NCBI GenBank assembly: GCA_033807695.1
Contig: CM066304.1
Location: 1,054,001 to 1,118,000, forward strand
Reading direction: 5' to 3'
Length of the DNA stretch: 64,000 nucleotides
Source of the DNA: Daedaleopsis sinensis
Lineage: Eukaryota; Basidiomycota; Agaricomycetes; Polyporales; Polyporaceae
Every line of letters starts with the position of its first letter. The stretch's first letter is position 1. The notes beneath the pieces were generated by a model. That model was given only the letters and a program-made list of their open reading frames with translations. It was not told where the DNA came from and did not search any database. Both the position numbers and the translations under genes were made by a program. Of the stretch, positions 11,832-22,624 are shown in pieces.

Positions 11832-12800
11832 TGATGGGAGGGCTCTGGCGATCTACTAGAAAAACCCAGCAGATAAAACACCAGGCAGACTCTCCGAAGG
11901 GTGCGAGGTGGACCTCTGGTTCCCGAGCAGCCGGAACGGACGACTACGACGAGACGCGCACGTCGAAGGACGGGGAACGAGGAATCGAGAAGGGAGACGA
12001 GGAACTACGACGGGCGGAGCACGTGGAAGGACGGGGCTCGAAGGAGATCACACCGAGGACGGGCTCGACAGCGAGGTCGTCGAGAGTGTCGGACCGCTGG
12101 GCTCACGCCTGTATGGATATGGGGGATGGGGGATCTGAGGCTACAAGTCCCGCATACGGGCATCCTATCTACTACCGTTGCGACTCGCTGTACTCCTGGC
12201 CCACTCGTCCTCCTCACCCAATCCTGACCCTCCACGCGGTGTACCTCACGCAACCCTCTGCCCAGCTCTCGCAGATACCCTGAAACAACTACCAACCCGC
12301 CCTGTCGTACCCTCGCCGATGGGCAGGACCGTGGCTAAACCGTCGGCCTGAGCGCTAACCGGGTACCTCCTGCTAGTCTCGTAGAACGGAGCGGGAGCAC
12401 CAATGCGGCGGGCTCTCAGCACTGCCGCAGCCGCGCCCTCCCCTGCGACCAATGTATCATCGGTCCCGCGCCTCGCGTATCACCCTGCCCTCGACCCGGC
12501 CCGGTCTCAGACGTCGGTAGGTGCTACCGGCTGGCGTCCCGGCGGACCAGCACGAACACCTCCTCAGACCTCCGTCAGCCTCCGCACGTCGAAGGAACAG
12601 AGCCCGCAGTGGGCTACGGACCTGACGTACGGGCGTGTGAGGTATGGGAGGCTGGCGGGTATCGCGCCCTCCCGCACCTGCTCCGTGGTGTCCAGGAAGG
12701 AGGGAGAGGCGGAGGCCGTAGGTCGTGTCCTGCGTCGTAGGCATCGTCGGTATCGACGATGGCGCGAAAATCGGGGCCCGCGCCACCTCGAGGCGCATCA
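11832..12800 (+). mobile_element. Unclassified ~0.97 kb element, copy 2
   Basis: Starts TGATGGGAGGGC and ends GGCGCATCA. It is flanked by ATGT (11828-11831) and ACGT (12801-12804), a 4-bp duplication differing by one C-to-T change. It is in opposite orientation to copy 1 and about 290 bp shorter. Removing it with one duplication copy joins KLEC to EVQVTMEHRPKANTPSYF in frame. No protein or transposase is recognised. Confidence 0.72.
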
Positions 12801-12804
12801 ACGT

Positions 12805-15800
12805 GAAGTGCAAGTTACAATGGAGCATCGCCCCAAGGCCAATACACCCTCATACTTTAACTTTTCAGCTAAGCATCCACAGGCACGAACACATGAGGTA
12901 TGTCTGCTTGATGAGACAGAGTCATTTGTACCTAACTTTATCGGTGGAGCAATACCTAGAAAAGATGCAGGAAGCAGAGAGGAGTATTGCATGACAATGT
13001 TGACACTATTCAAACCCTGGCGATCTGGTAAAGATTTGAGGCCAAACTCTGAGACTGCCTGGAGTGATATTTTTGACAGTCATTTATTCACAAAGCGAGA
13101 AGAAGAGGTCATGAAATTCTTCCACATTAGATTTGAGTGCAATGACGCAAGGGACGACTTCTCTGCCCAAAGAAAACAGGCCGAGAGAGGAGGTACTAAT
13201 CCACTGTGTATGAGCAATGATGACATGGATGAGATAGACACTCAAGCCATTGCGTTTGACCCAGCGAATAGAGAAGATGACATAGTGAATGCAGAAGATT
13301 GGGATCAAGATAGTACCGCTGAAATTCTAAGAAAGTCACGAATGGTCACTGCTGAGAATGTCATGAAGATTTCAGGTTGGATGGACCACATGGACTCCGC
13401 TTCAGAGGAGCATAGATCTACTCTACCTAAGAGGTTAAGGCCGGAAAAGCCCGCCACAGACTGGAAAACACTCTTAGATAATCTGCGGAAAGATATTCTG
13501 GATGCTAGAGCTGCTGAAGCGAGCAAGAAGAAAGACAATGCTGGGGACCGGTTACCTGAGAACGATGTGGTAAATCAAGTCAAATTGGTGGACAAGCAGT
13601 ACTTTTTATCCAAGGAGTTTGAGGGCTGTGATCCACAAGCTAAGGAACTTATTGACAGTACGGTAGTATCGTTCAGTTTAAATGAGGAGCAAGAGAGAGC
13701 ATTTCGTATTGTTGCTAACCATGCTGTACGCTCTATCTCATTTCTTTGCAGAGAGGCAGGAAAGCTATCGGTTTATGTGTCTAGCACCGACTGGGTCAGC
13801 TGCAGCATTAATTGGTGGGTCAACTTATCACTCCATGCTGGGGTTCAGATCTAAAGACTCTACTGAATCTATAGCAGCAATAAATCAAGTTAGAGACCGA
13901 CTCAGATTGGTGCAATATATATTTGTAGATGAGGTTAGCATGGTAGATTGCGGAAGTCTATATAAAATATGTGCCAAAATGTGTGCTGCAATACAAAATG
14001 ATGGTGCACCGTTTGGAGGGATTAATATGATTTTTGCGGGGGATTTTGCTCAACTTCCTCCAGCCATGTGTGGGAAAGCATTATATGCCCATGATGTAGG
14101 TCGCGTAATCCATTGGACCCATGATCACAATAAGCAAAAAGCTTCCATTGGAAAGGCATTATGGCATCAGTTTACCACTGTGGTTATTCTTAGACAGAAT
14201 ATGAGGCAGCGCTCTCAAACTCCCGAGGATGCCAAGTTGCGTGTAGCATTGGAAAATCTTAGATATCGTTCATGTACCCATGATGATATTCAGCTTCTAA
14301 AGTCTAGAGTTGCCGGGCGAGGTCCAAACAGTCCAAAGTTAAATCAACCTAACTTCCGCAATGTTTCTGTCATTACTTCGTGGAACTCTTATAGAGACAA
14401 GATCAATGAACTTGGATGCAAAAGATTTGCGAGAGAGAATAGAACAGCATTGAAGTCATTTTACTCAATTGACAAACTTACCTCCGAGACCGACCCATCA
14501 GAGCTAACAAAAAAGGTTCGTGCAAAGCGGGTAAACCCCAAGAGGAAGAATAACATCGTGAATGAGAAACTTCAGGAGACGTTATGGGGACTGTCACATC
14601 ATCTGACAGAGCATCATCCTGGAACTCTTGAGCTCTGCGTTGGGATGCCTGTTATGATCAAAGTCAATGAAGCTACAGAATGTTGTGTTACTAATGGTGC
14701 AGAAGCAATAGTTGTGGGATGGACTACGAGGCCTATCCCAAATGCTGAGGATAAGTTTGCATTAGATACCCTGTTTGTCAAGTTGACTGCTGCGCCCACA
14801 ACCGTCAAAGTAGATGGACTGCCTGAGAATGTTGTTCCTTTGACGCATTCTAAGCGCAAAGTCAAGTGCAAAATGCCAAATGGACGTATTCTTGAGATTG
14901 AAAGAGACCAAGTCCCAGTTGTACCCAATTTTGCAATGACTGACTTTGCTTCCCAAGGACGTACATGGCCATTCAATGTGTGTGATCTACAAAACTGCAA
15001 ATCCCACCAATCTGTCTATACTTGTCTCTCTCGAGGTTCAACGCTTGATGGAACAATTATTGTGCAAGCATTTGACTCCAACAAACTCACGGGGGAAATA
15101 GCAGGTAGTCTTAGGCAAGAGTTCCGAGAGTTAGAGCTACTTGATGAGATCACCAAGCTACGATACTTGGGTAAAATTCCCCCACACGTGGTTGGTATTA
15201 CTCGCAATGAACTTATCCATTCATTCAGGCGGTGGAAGGGAGAGAAGTTTGTGCCCAAGACTGTGCATAGTGCAATCCAGTGGAATAACAAAGATTCATT
15301 CCCATTGAACCCAGTAACTGAAGACAGCCCTTGGACTTTGATCAAACAATCTAAGGCAGACGCAGATGCAAGCAAGAAAGCTGCCATGAAACGGGATACA
15401 ACAGACTTTGTTATTGCAAAGGGAACTCAAGCATTAAATAATGTCAGCAATGCCTTGACCAAGCAGAGTGTCAAACGTAAACGTTCTATGGAAGAGGATG
15501 AGATAGATAATACATCGAAGAAAAAAGTTAGACAGATCAAAGCCAAACCGCAACCTAAGGGGAAGACCTTTAGAGGAATTCCTTGGGACAAGGACAATTG
15601 GAGTTGTGCATATGATAGCATGTTGACTATCCTGTTATCTGTGTACACTGAGTGCCCCGATGCTTGGAGGGCAGAAGCATCCCCACAAAGCGACATTTTT
15701 CTCAAGCTCGAGCAATTATTCCAGCAATGTCTAGCCACCCCACCATCCATGACAGTTATTCAGGCTAGAAATCAAATCAGAGATATGCTGGGTTGTGAGA

Positions 15801-16426
15801 GTCCTGAGTTGGGTGCACGAGGGAAGAGTTATACAGATCTTTATGAGCTAGCTGAGAGACTACTAGCGGTAGATGAGGATGTTCTAACCAAAACTGATAT
15901 TTGTTGTCGTTGCGATTACAAGTCAGGTGACAGTTACTCCTCTCAAGTTATGTGGATGTGCACTGAGAAGACGTGGAAGAATCATCCAGATAAGTTGGGA
16001 ACACATAGAGGAAAGCCCACATCAAAGTGGATACATGCTTTGAGAACACAGCAAAGAGATACTCCTTGCCCTCATTGTCGTTATCCCATGCTCAGACATA
16101 GACAGTATAATGCCCGTCCTCCTTTTGTCTCATTTATCATTGATGCGCTCAAAGTACGTTTAGACCATCAGATTGCTTTTCCAGAAGTAAATCAGATGTA
16201 CAGGCTCTGTGGAGTGGTATACATCTCTACTGGTGCGCTTGCTAAACACTTTGTATGTAAAATAATTGACAAGTCAGGCGGGGTATGGTATCATGATGGT
16301 GCTCTTCCAGGGGATATGGGTAAGAATGTTACTTATAGCGATAACATCATTAATCTACCCTATCAGAAGCTACAGGCCATCAAGAAGGAATATGTAATGA
16401 CTCTAGCTATCTATACTAGACTGTAA
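12805..16426 (+). pseudogene. Helitron Pif1 helicase with C-terminal USP-like protease domain
   Basis: The frame from 12805 carries the Helitron linker (FVPNFIGGAIPRKDAGSREE and following) to the start of Pif1 (LNEEQERAFRIVANHAV, about 13676-13726). It then shifts to the frame ending at 16426. The shift at about 13725-13745 coincides with loss of the Walker A/P-loop. Walker B (FVDEVSMVD, about 13920) and later helicase motifs remain. After the helicase (about 15540 on) comes a cysteine-protease-like domain with NWSCAYDSMLTIL (Cys codon 15605-15607), CXXC pairs and a His box HFVCKIIDKSGGVWYHDGA (His codon 16247-16249), as in ubiquitin-specific proteases. The helicase cannot bind ATP normally; the protease role is unknown. 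Confidence 0.85.
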
Positions 16427-18854
16427 TATTATTTATCTCACATAAGACACTTGTACATACATTATACAGCAACTATTGTTTTCTAATGTACTCACCCACT
16501 ATACTCATCAATCGTACCGTGCCAGACCTGGCCTACTTCCCCGCAAGTCCTCGAGGCAAATTGGATGTCAGTCGGAACGCTTTGCGCTCTGCCATGGTAG
16601 AGCGCTGGGCCCTTACTCTTGAGAACAGATTCGGTTGTGCACTTCTATGGATCCACCAGCTCTTAACGGTAAGCACCATCGCCTAATCTTAGTACTTACC
16701 GTGACAGCTATTCTGATACACATCTGGATAGGAACCGGGCGACGAGGATGTGTTCAGCCTTTTCGGGATACAGCATACCTGTATTGCGAAGTGCTCAGAG
16801 GGTCACACAACTGAGGGATTATCCTCGCCTCACACCCTCCAGTACACCCTTCGTGCGTGCGACATCAAGCTCTCGCGGTGTGTTCTACGTGACATCCAGG
16901 ATCCCTCACTATCCGACTACTTCCGCTGCTTCATACCGACTCTTCCGAGGCACACTGGACAGCCTCCTAGTTCACATTGGTATGGGCAAGAGTTCATGCA
17001 CACTCACGAGGTTTCGTGCTGTGGCACCGAGGGCTGTACATTGCCCTTGATAGGGCAGTCCGTGCGAACAAATTGGCCTCAAGTTCTTCAAGTCATCCCC
17101 GAAACTCGAGGAGACAGTGCATGGACATTTGATGCAGCAAAATCCATCAAGTTTCCGTTGAGCTGGAGCCTGCCTAGTTCAACAGCGAAGGCTGCGATGG
17201 TTGGCCCTGCATTTCCGCTGGACTTAGAAGAAGATCAGCTGCCTGCCTCTTGGAGCTCAAGCACGGGTGAAGTTGCATACGTCCTGGTGGGACGGGTCTT
17301 GTTTCACCCAAAACGAGCACATTTCACAGCACAGATTGTCATTGATGATCGAGCATACGACTATGACTCAATGGCACATCAAGGGTGCCTGCACGAAGTC
17401 GGACGAGATTCGCTCGCAACAGTGCCGACAGCATCACTTGTCATGGCTATTTACCATCGCACATCGCTCGCCAATGTGAGTAGTGCCAGTGCTTTGGCAG
17501 TACACGAGGTGAAACAGCTATAACTGACATCGATGCAGACCACAATACGATCTTCAGCCTCAATTGCGGCAGATGTCGAGTCTTTCACTCCTGACTCTCC
17601 AAAGATGTACGACTTGACGATGGAGCTGGATTCTGACGATTTGAATAGTCAACCAGCGGTGCGAATTGCCAGTAGTTCAGCTGAGCGAGGTATGCTACAC
17701 CCGGGCCATTGATATATGTTCTGCCACCTGATATAATCAATCCAATAGTCGACCACTTGAAGAGCAATCTGGGAGACTCTCAGCTGCCGGATGCCGTAGT
17801 AGCAGGTTCAGCTCCGGCTCCAGCAGCAGAGGGTGCAGGACAAGGTTCTTCTGCTACCCTCGACCTACGTGCTCCACCATCCCCCATCCAGAGCCTTTCG
17901 CTCACTCACCTTGAGGAAGAGACCACTGTTGAAGCCCTGATTGAGTCAACGCTCACGGAGTCGAGTCTCCTTTCCAAAACCGGCAACTTGAACTACAAAA
18001 ATTGTAAGTGAAATCGGAACTCATTCACGCTAATCATTGCATGAGATACTGACCATACTTATTGCTTGGACTTGCTATAGCACCGGGCCGTCGCTTGACA
18101 GGTCTGCGTACCACAGAAGGATGGGCTCTGCTTGCATTATCAGACTCGGACTCGGACTCGGACCCGGAGGACTACCACTGTGCCGGTTGCAACACTATAG
18201 GAGATGATCACCCCCTTGCCGACACAGACGGTTATATTGGCTGTGATAAGTGTGGTAAATGGTCACATTCAATCTGCATCAAGACACAGTTCGGGCTACC
18301 AGAAGAATGGGACAAGCCTAACACCCCATGGGTCTGTGCCGTTTGTGATAAAACCCCGGTCTATCGAGAGAATTTGTGAGCGTACATGCAATCAACTACC
18401 GCTTGCTATTGCACTAACTACCGTCCCATCGCTTGAAGCCTGAAAGTCAATCAATGGCTGCTGCTTCCGGTCTCGTTCTCGCCGACCACAGAAACGACCG
18501 AATCGACTTCGACCAAGTTATATCCCTGCAAAATCATTGGGACTAACCCCACATTGGGCAATCCTGGCCCACATATTCTTGTTGAATGGTACTATGGCAA
18601 CATTTACCCGTCGAAAGGGCCCAAACCTACTGCATCTAGAACATTGATGGCAGCACACCGCTGTGCTCAGGTTATAGCCAGTCTCAAAAGCGACAGGATG
18701 CTCAGTGAGCTCTCAGAAGATCAGGTAAATCTACCTGCACTGTCTAATATGTTCGGTTGTATGCTCACTTCATATTGATGCTAGACCGGCACTCTTGAAT
18801 GGCCTACTCGTCTCATGTCCTCAGCAGCATCCTCTTATAGATATGAGAACCACG

Positions 18855-19086
18855 TGTTGGAGTACTAGCGCTGACGAAGATGTTATAGGCACGCGATCAG
18901 TACACCCACAGACCGAGTCAATCTCGGATCTTTCCCTTCCCGCTACACACCTCGTTTTTCGTCTCGTTGTTCCTCACATATACCGCATCCTCTCGAACCC
19001 GGTGCTTCAGTCTTTCCCCCATACTGAAGCACCGGTGAGCACATCTGTACGACCCCCATGCATTCCTTCTATACTGACATTATGTA
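18855..19086 (+). repeat. Copia 5' LTR (shared part)
   Basis: Begins TGTTGGAGTACTAG and shares 232 bp with the right LTR. The true LTR may extend to about 19188, where TTGACA precedes the putative primer-binding site. A related block (TCTTTCCCCCATACT) is repeated at about 19012 and 19122. Confidence 0.85.
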
Positions 19087-19211
19087 GTCTCTGTCTAGGT
19101 ACTTAGCTATGGACAATATGAGTCTTTCCCCCATACTAAAGCACCGTCTCTGTCTAGCTCCCTCCTCTCGCCGGCTCGACCTTTGACAGGTTATGAGCCC
19201 TGCTGCTCCTC

Positions 19212-19828
19212 ATGGCTGACATTCACAAGATCACCCCCGATCCGTCAACTCTCACGGAGTCGACATCGTCTAGTGCGAAGATCCCTGCGCTCTCGGAAGA
19301 CGGATCCAACTGGATCATGTACAAGGCCCAGTTCCTCGCGGCCGTGTACGCGAAGGGACTCCGCCGGTACATTGAGGGCACAGAGAACGTCCCCGTCCCG
19401 CCGACCGCCCCAGGAGTGGATCCCGATGCCGACGAGAGGTACGAGGCCGCCCAAGATAAATGGTACGCCAACCACGCAACCGTCCAATCCCTACTCTTCC
19501 GCACGCTTCCGGAGCCGCTCAAGCTCGAGATCGCTTCGAAGGCGAAGGCGTCCGAGATGTGGGCCCTCGTCCTCTCGTGCTACGACAAGCAAGGCGACTT
19601 CGTACAGGTCAGCCTGCTTACGCAGATGCAACAACTCCGTTGTGAAGAAGGCTCCGACCCGCACCTCGTTCTGGCTCAACTCGCCCAACTCCGCGCTGAG
19701 TACGCCGCTGCCGGCAGCATTCTCCCTGACGAGCAGTACAAGGTCTATGTCCTCGGCATTCTTCCACAATCCTACCGCCACGCCATTCGCGGCACCCTTC
19801 TTGCAGCCAACGCCTCCGGAACCACTAG
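19212..19828 (+). pseudogene. Copia gag, 5' part
   Basis: Starts MADIHKITPDPSTLTESTSS just after the presumed primer-binding site. It contains the UBN2-like copia gag core (SNWIMYKAQFLAAV, MWALVLSCYDKQGDF, LLTQMQQLRCEEG). The coding part stops at the foldback element near 19829; the frame resumes at 26720 with the zinc knuckle. Confidence 0.88.
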
Positions 19829-20740
19829 CTGTGGTAGTTCTGATGTATTACGAACAGGTACTTTGTCTAAGCCTTATTGCAATAGGAACAGGCAGGGCAT
19901 ATGATGTATTACGAAGCCCTGGGGAGGTCCTGGGCACCATCAGCTTGGCAAACCCAATTAGGCAAAAGGGCACAAAATGCTTGATATCTGGCAAATTAAG
20001 CACATCAAAGGCTTATCTCTATAGTTAATAGCACTATTAGGCCTGTCCTGGGCGCACCTTTGGGCGCTTATTTTCGTTCCAGCATTCCCACACCTCCTGC
20101 ACCTGATTAGGTAATTTGCTGGGGGGCTACTATAGGTGGGGGATTGGTTCCACTATTGCTCCCTCAATTCTGGATGGATTAGGATGGTTGTAGGTGCATT
20201 GGAAAGGTATTGTAAGGGCCATTCAAGCGCACAATGGAGGGGGTATACTCCAGCTACATGCATGCTATAAATTGCAGCCTGATAGGCATAAATGCAGGTT
20301 TTCAATGGGGTATAGCCTACTTAGTTCTAGGTGGACATATGAGTGTTCTATTTTCCTAGAATACAGTACAAGAGCACTCTCCAACAAGCCCATGATCATA
20401 GAATTTGATCCAGTGGTTGGGGAGATATACTTTCCCTGCCCCATAAGGAGGAGGGGTCAGTGTATCTCCACTAATTATGGTCAGAATTCTTTCCAGTTTC
20501 TTGGAATACACTCTACATATATACTAGATGTAGGGTGGCTATGGTTCCTGGCCATAAAATATCAAGAGCTATATATAGGAGGCAACTAATACTTCAGCCA
20601 CAGAGGTGTTCCATCCTAAATATAACGTGCAGTTCGTGATGTGCACGGATGGTAAATATACTGCTGGAAAACCACAGCATGTATCTTTTTAACGGTATAA
20701 ATATCATGGCAATTGATCCACAAAATCATCCGGTATTACC
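19829..20740 (+). repeat. Foldback left arm
   Basis: Position p pairs with 42223-p in the inner part of the right arm. It contains a 131-codon open frame at 20194-20589 that is present identically in the right arm. That frame has no recognised domain and may simply be open by chance. Confidence 0.85.
20194..20589 (+). CDS. Unrecognised 131-aa frame in left arm
   Basis: Starts TTG or later; the translated text includes HNGGGILQLHACYKLQPD and YFPCPIRRRGQC. I recognise no family. An identical frame lies at 21634-22029 on the minus strand because the arms are identical. It may be only part of the repeat. Low support as a gene. Confidence 0.15.
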   Translation: MHWKGIVRAIQAHNGGGILQLHACYKLQPDRHKCRFSMGYSLLSSRWTYECSIFLEYSTRALSNKPMIIEFDPVVGEIYFPCPIRRRGQCISTNYGQNSFQFLGIHSTYILDVGWLWFLAIKYQELYIGGN

Positions 20741-21485
20741 ATCCTCTCCTCCTGCCCTTCATGTACTCTAATTACCCTCTAAAACCTCTATTTCTGCATG
20801 AATGTGTTCACTGCTATGTGGCTCTAGGAGCTACATTTACTGCTTAACAACCTATGACTGGAACTCATGCATAGACTGTGTACATGTACAATTATATTGC
20901 CAGACACTGTGTCTGTGGCAGGTGTCTTAAAGTGTCTTAAAGTGTCTTAAAGTCTTAATCTGTGTATGGGCCACATATCATGCAATTCTTCACCGTTTCC
21001 AATAAAGTTGTACTCATTTAATAGGTACTGAAGGTGATTATGTGTATGCAACATCAGATCTTTGGTAGTGTCATGCAAAATAATAATAATTGTGGTGCAG
21101 ACCACTTGAGACACACATATATCTGCACTAACAGCTTGGTATACCAGACTACTACATGTGTAGAATCAGAAGGTAAGAATACTACCTGTAATCTATGTAT
21201 ATGAATGTGTCTACAGCTTAGTGAACCCACTACATCCACATATCTTGTGCATAGACCGTAAAGATAGTATACATATGTTCCTCTTAAACTGCTACATATA
21301 GTTGGAGTTTGGAAATACTTAGTGAGCTGTTGCATATCTAGTTCTTCATCTGTGGGTCAAATTTTGGGCACACAGATACAATATGTATGTAGCTATCCAT
21401 CAGCAATGAGAGCATGAGATTAAGTTAACAATTCATAGAGATATAAGCATATGCCTGTTTGATGGGGTCAGGAGGAGAGGGTGGT
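20741..21485. other. Foldback central spacer
   Basis: AT-rich, with no gene seen. A decamer AGTGTCTTAA is repeated three times in tandem at about 20935-20965. Confidence 0.5.
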
Positions 21486-22342
21486 AGTACCAGATGATTT
21501 TGTAGATCAATTGCCATGATATTTATACTGTTAGAAAGATACAGGCTGTGGCTTTCCAGCAGTATATTTACCATCCGTGCACATCACGAACTGCACGTTA
21601 TATTTAGGATGGAACACCTCTGTGGCTGAAGTATTAGTTGCCTCCTATATATAGCTCTTGATATTTTATGGCCAGGAACCATAGCCACCCTACATCTAGT
21701 ATATATGTAGAGTGTATTCCAAGAAACTGGAAAGAATTCTGACCATAATTAGTGGAGATACACTGACCCCTCCTCCTTATGGGGCAGGGAAAGTATATCT
21801 CCCCAACCACTGGATCAAATTCTATGATCATGGGCTTGTTGGAGAGTGCTCTTGTACTGTATTCTAGGAAAATAGAACACTCATATGTCCACCTAGAACT
21901 AAGTAGGCTATACCCCATTGAAAACCTGCATTTATGCCTATCAGGCTGCAATTTATAGCATGCATGTAGCTGGAGTATACCCCCTCCATTGTGCGCTTGA
22001 ATGGCCCTTACAATACCTTTCCAATGCACCTACAACCATCCTAATCCATCCAGAATTGAGGGAGCAATAGTGGAACCAATCCCCCACCTATAGTAGCCCC
22101 CCAGCAAATTACCTAATCAGGTGCAGGAGGTGTGGGAATGCTGGAACGAAAATAAGCGCCCAAAGGTGCGCCCAGGACAGGCCTAATAGTGCTATTAACT
22201 ATAGAGATAAGCCTTTGATGTGCTTAATTTGCCAGATATCAAGCATTTTGTGCCCTTTTGCCTAATTGGGTTTGCCAAGCTGATGGTGCCCAGGACCTCC
22301 CCAGGGCTTCGTAATACATCATATGCCCTGCCTGTTCCTATT
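21486..22342 (-). repeat. Foldback right arm (inner part)
   Basis: Inverse of 19881-20737. It is identical to the left arm outside about 21552 and diverges by about ten mostly C/T or A/G differences in the innermost 70 bp. It is cut off at 22342 by the Harbinger element; its outer 55 bp are at 26666-26720. Confidence 0.85.
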
Positions 22343-22624
22343 AGGGGGGGTCAGAGTAGGCGATTTTGAGGAGATTTTGGAGAAGAATCTTGGGAGAATC
22401 TTGTGTATCTAAACCCAGAATCGAGGTCAAAAATCGACCTCCACCTTGACCGCCCCTTTTCATCTCACTGCAGTCTGTCGTGCGCTGACGCGATGTTGCA
22501 AGCGATGTAGTGTTTACCAGATTTTACAAGCGCTCGAGATAACCCTTTTCGGGTGACTACGCTTTGCGTGCTTCGACTGTGTTAAGCTTCCCGAAACCCC
22601 AGTGTACTTCCAACGCCGACAACC

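Larger units (their letters stand above)
2477..16426 (+). mobile_element. Helitron (rolling-circle) core, nested and inactivated
   Basis: The span holds a Rep/HUH domain (2477 to about 3800), a linker and a Pif1-type helicase with a C-terminal protease-like domain (12805-16426). It is the host of three later insertions: element copies at 4173-5434 and 11832-12800, and a gypsy retrotransposon at 5489-11730. The coding frame continues exactly across each insertion when one copy of the target duplication is removed. Termini were not found: neither a TC 5' end nor a hairpin plus CTRR 3' end could be fixed, so the coordinates cover only the coding core. Confidence 0.85.

Noticed and set aside
21054..21335. 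93-codon frame in the foldback spacer
   Set aside because: AT-rich, low information and no family pattern.
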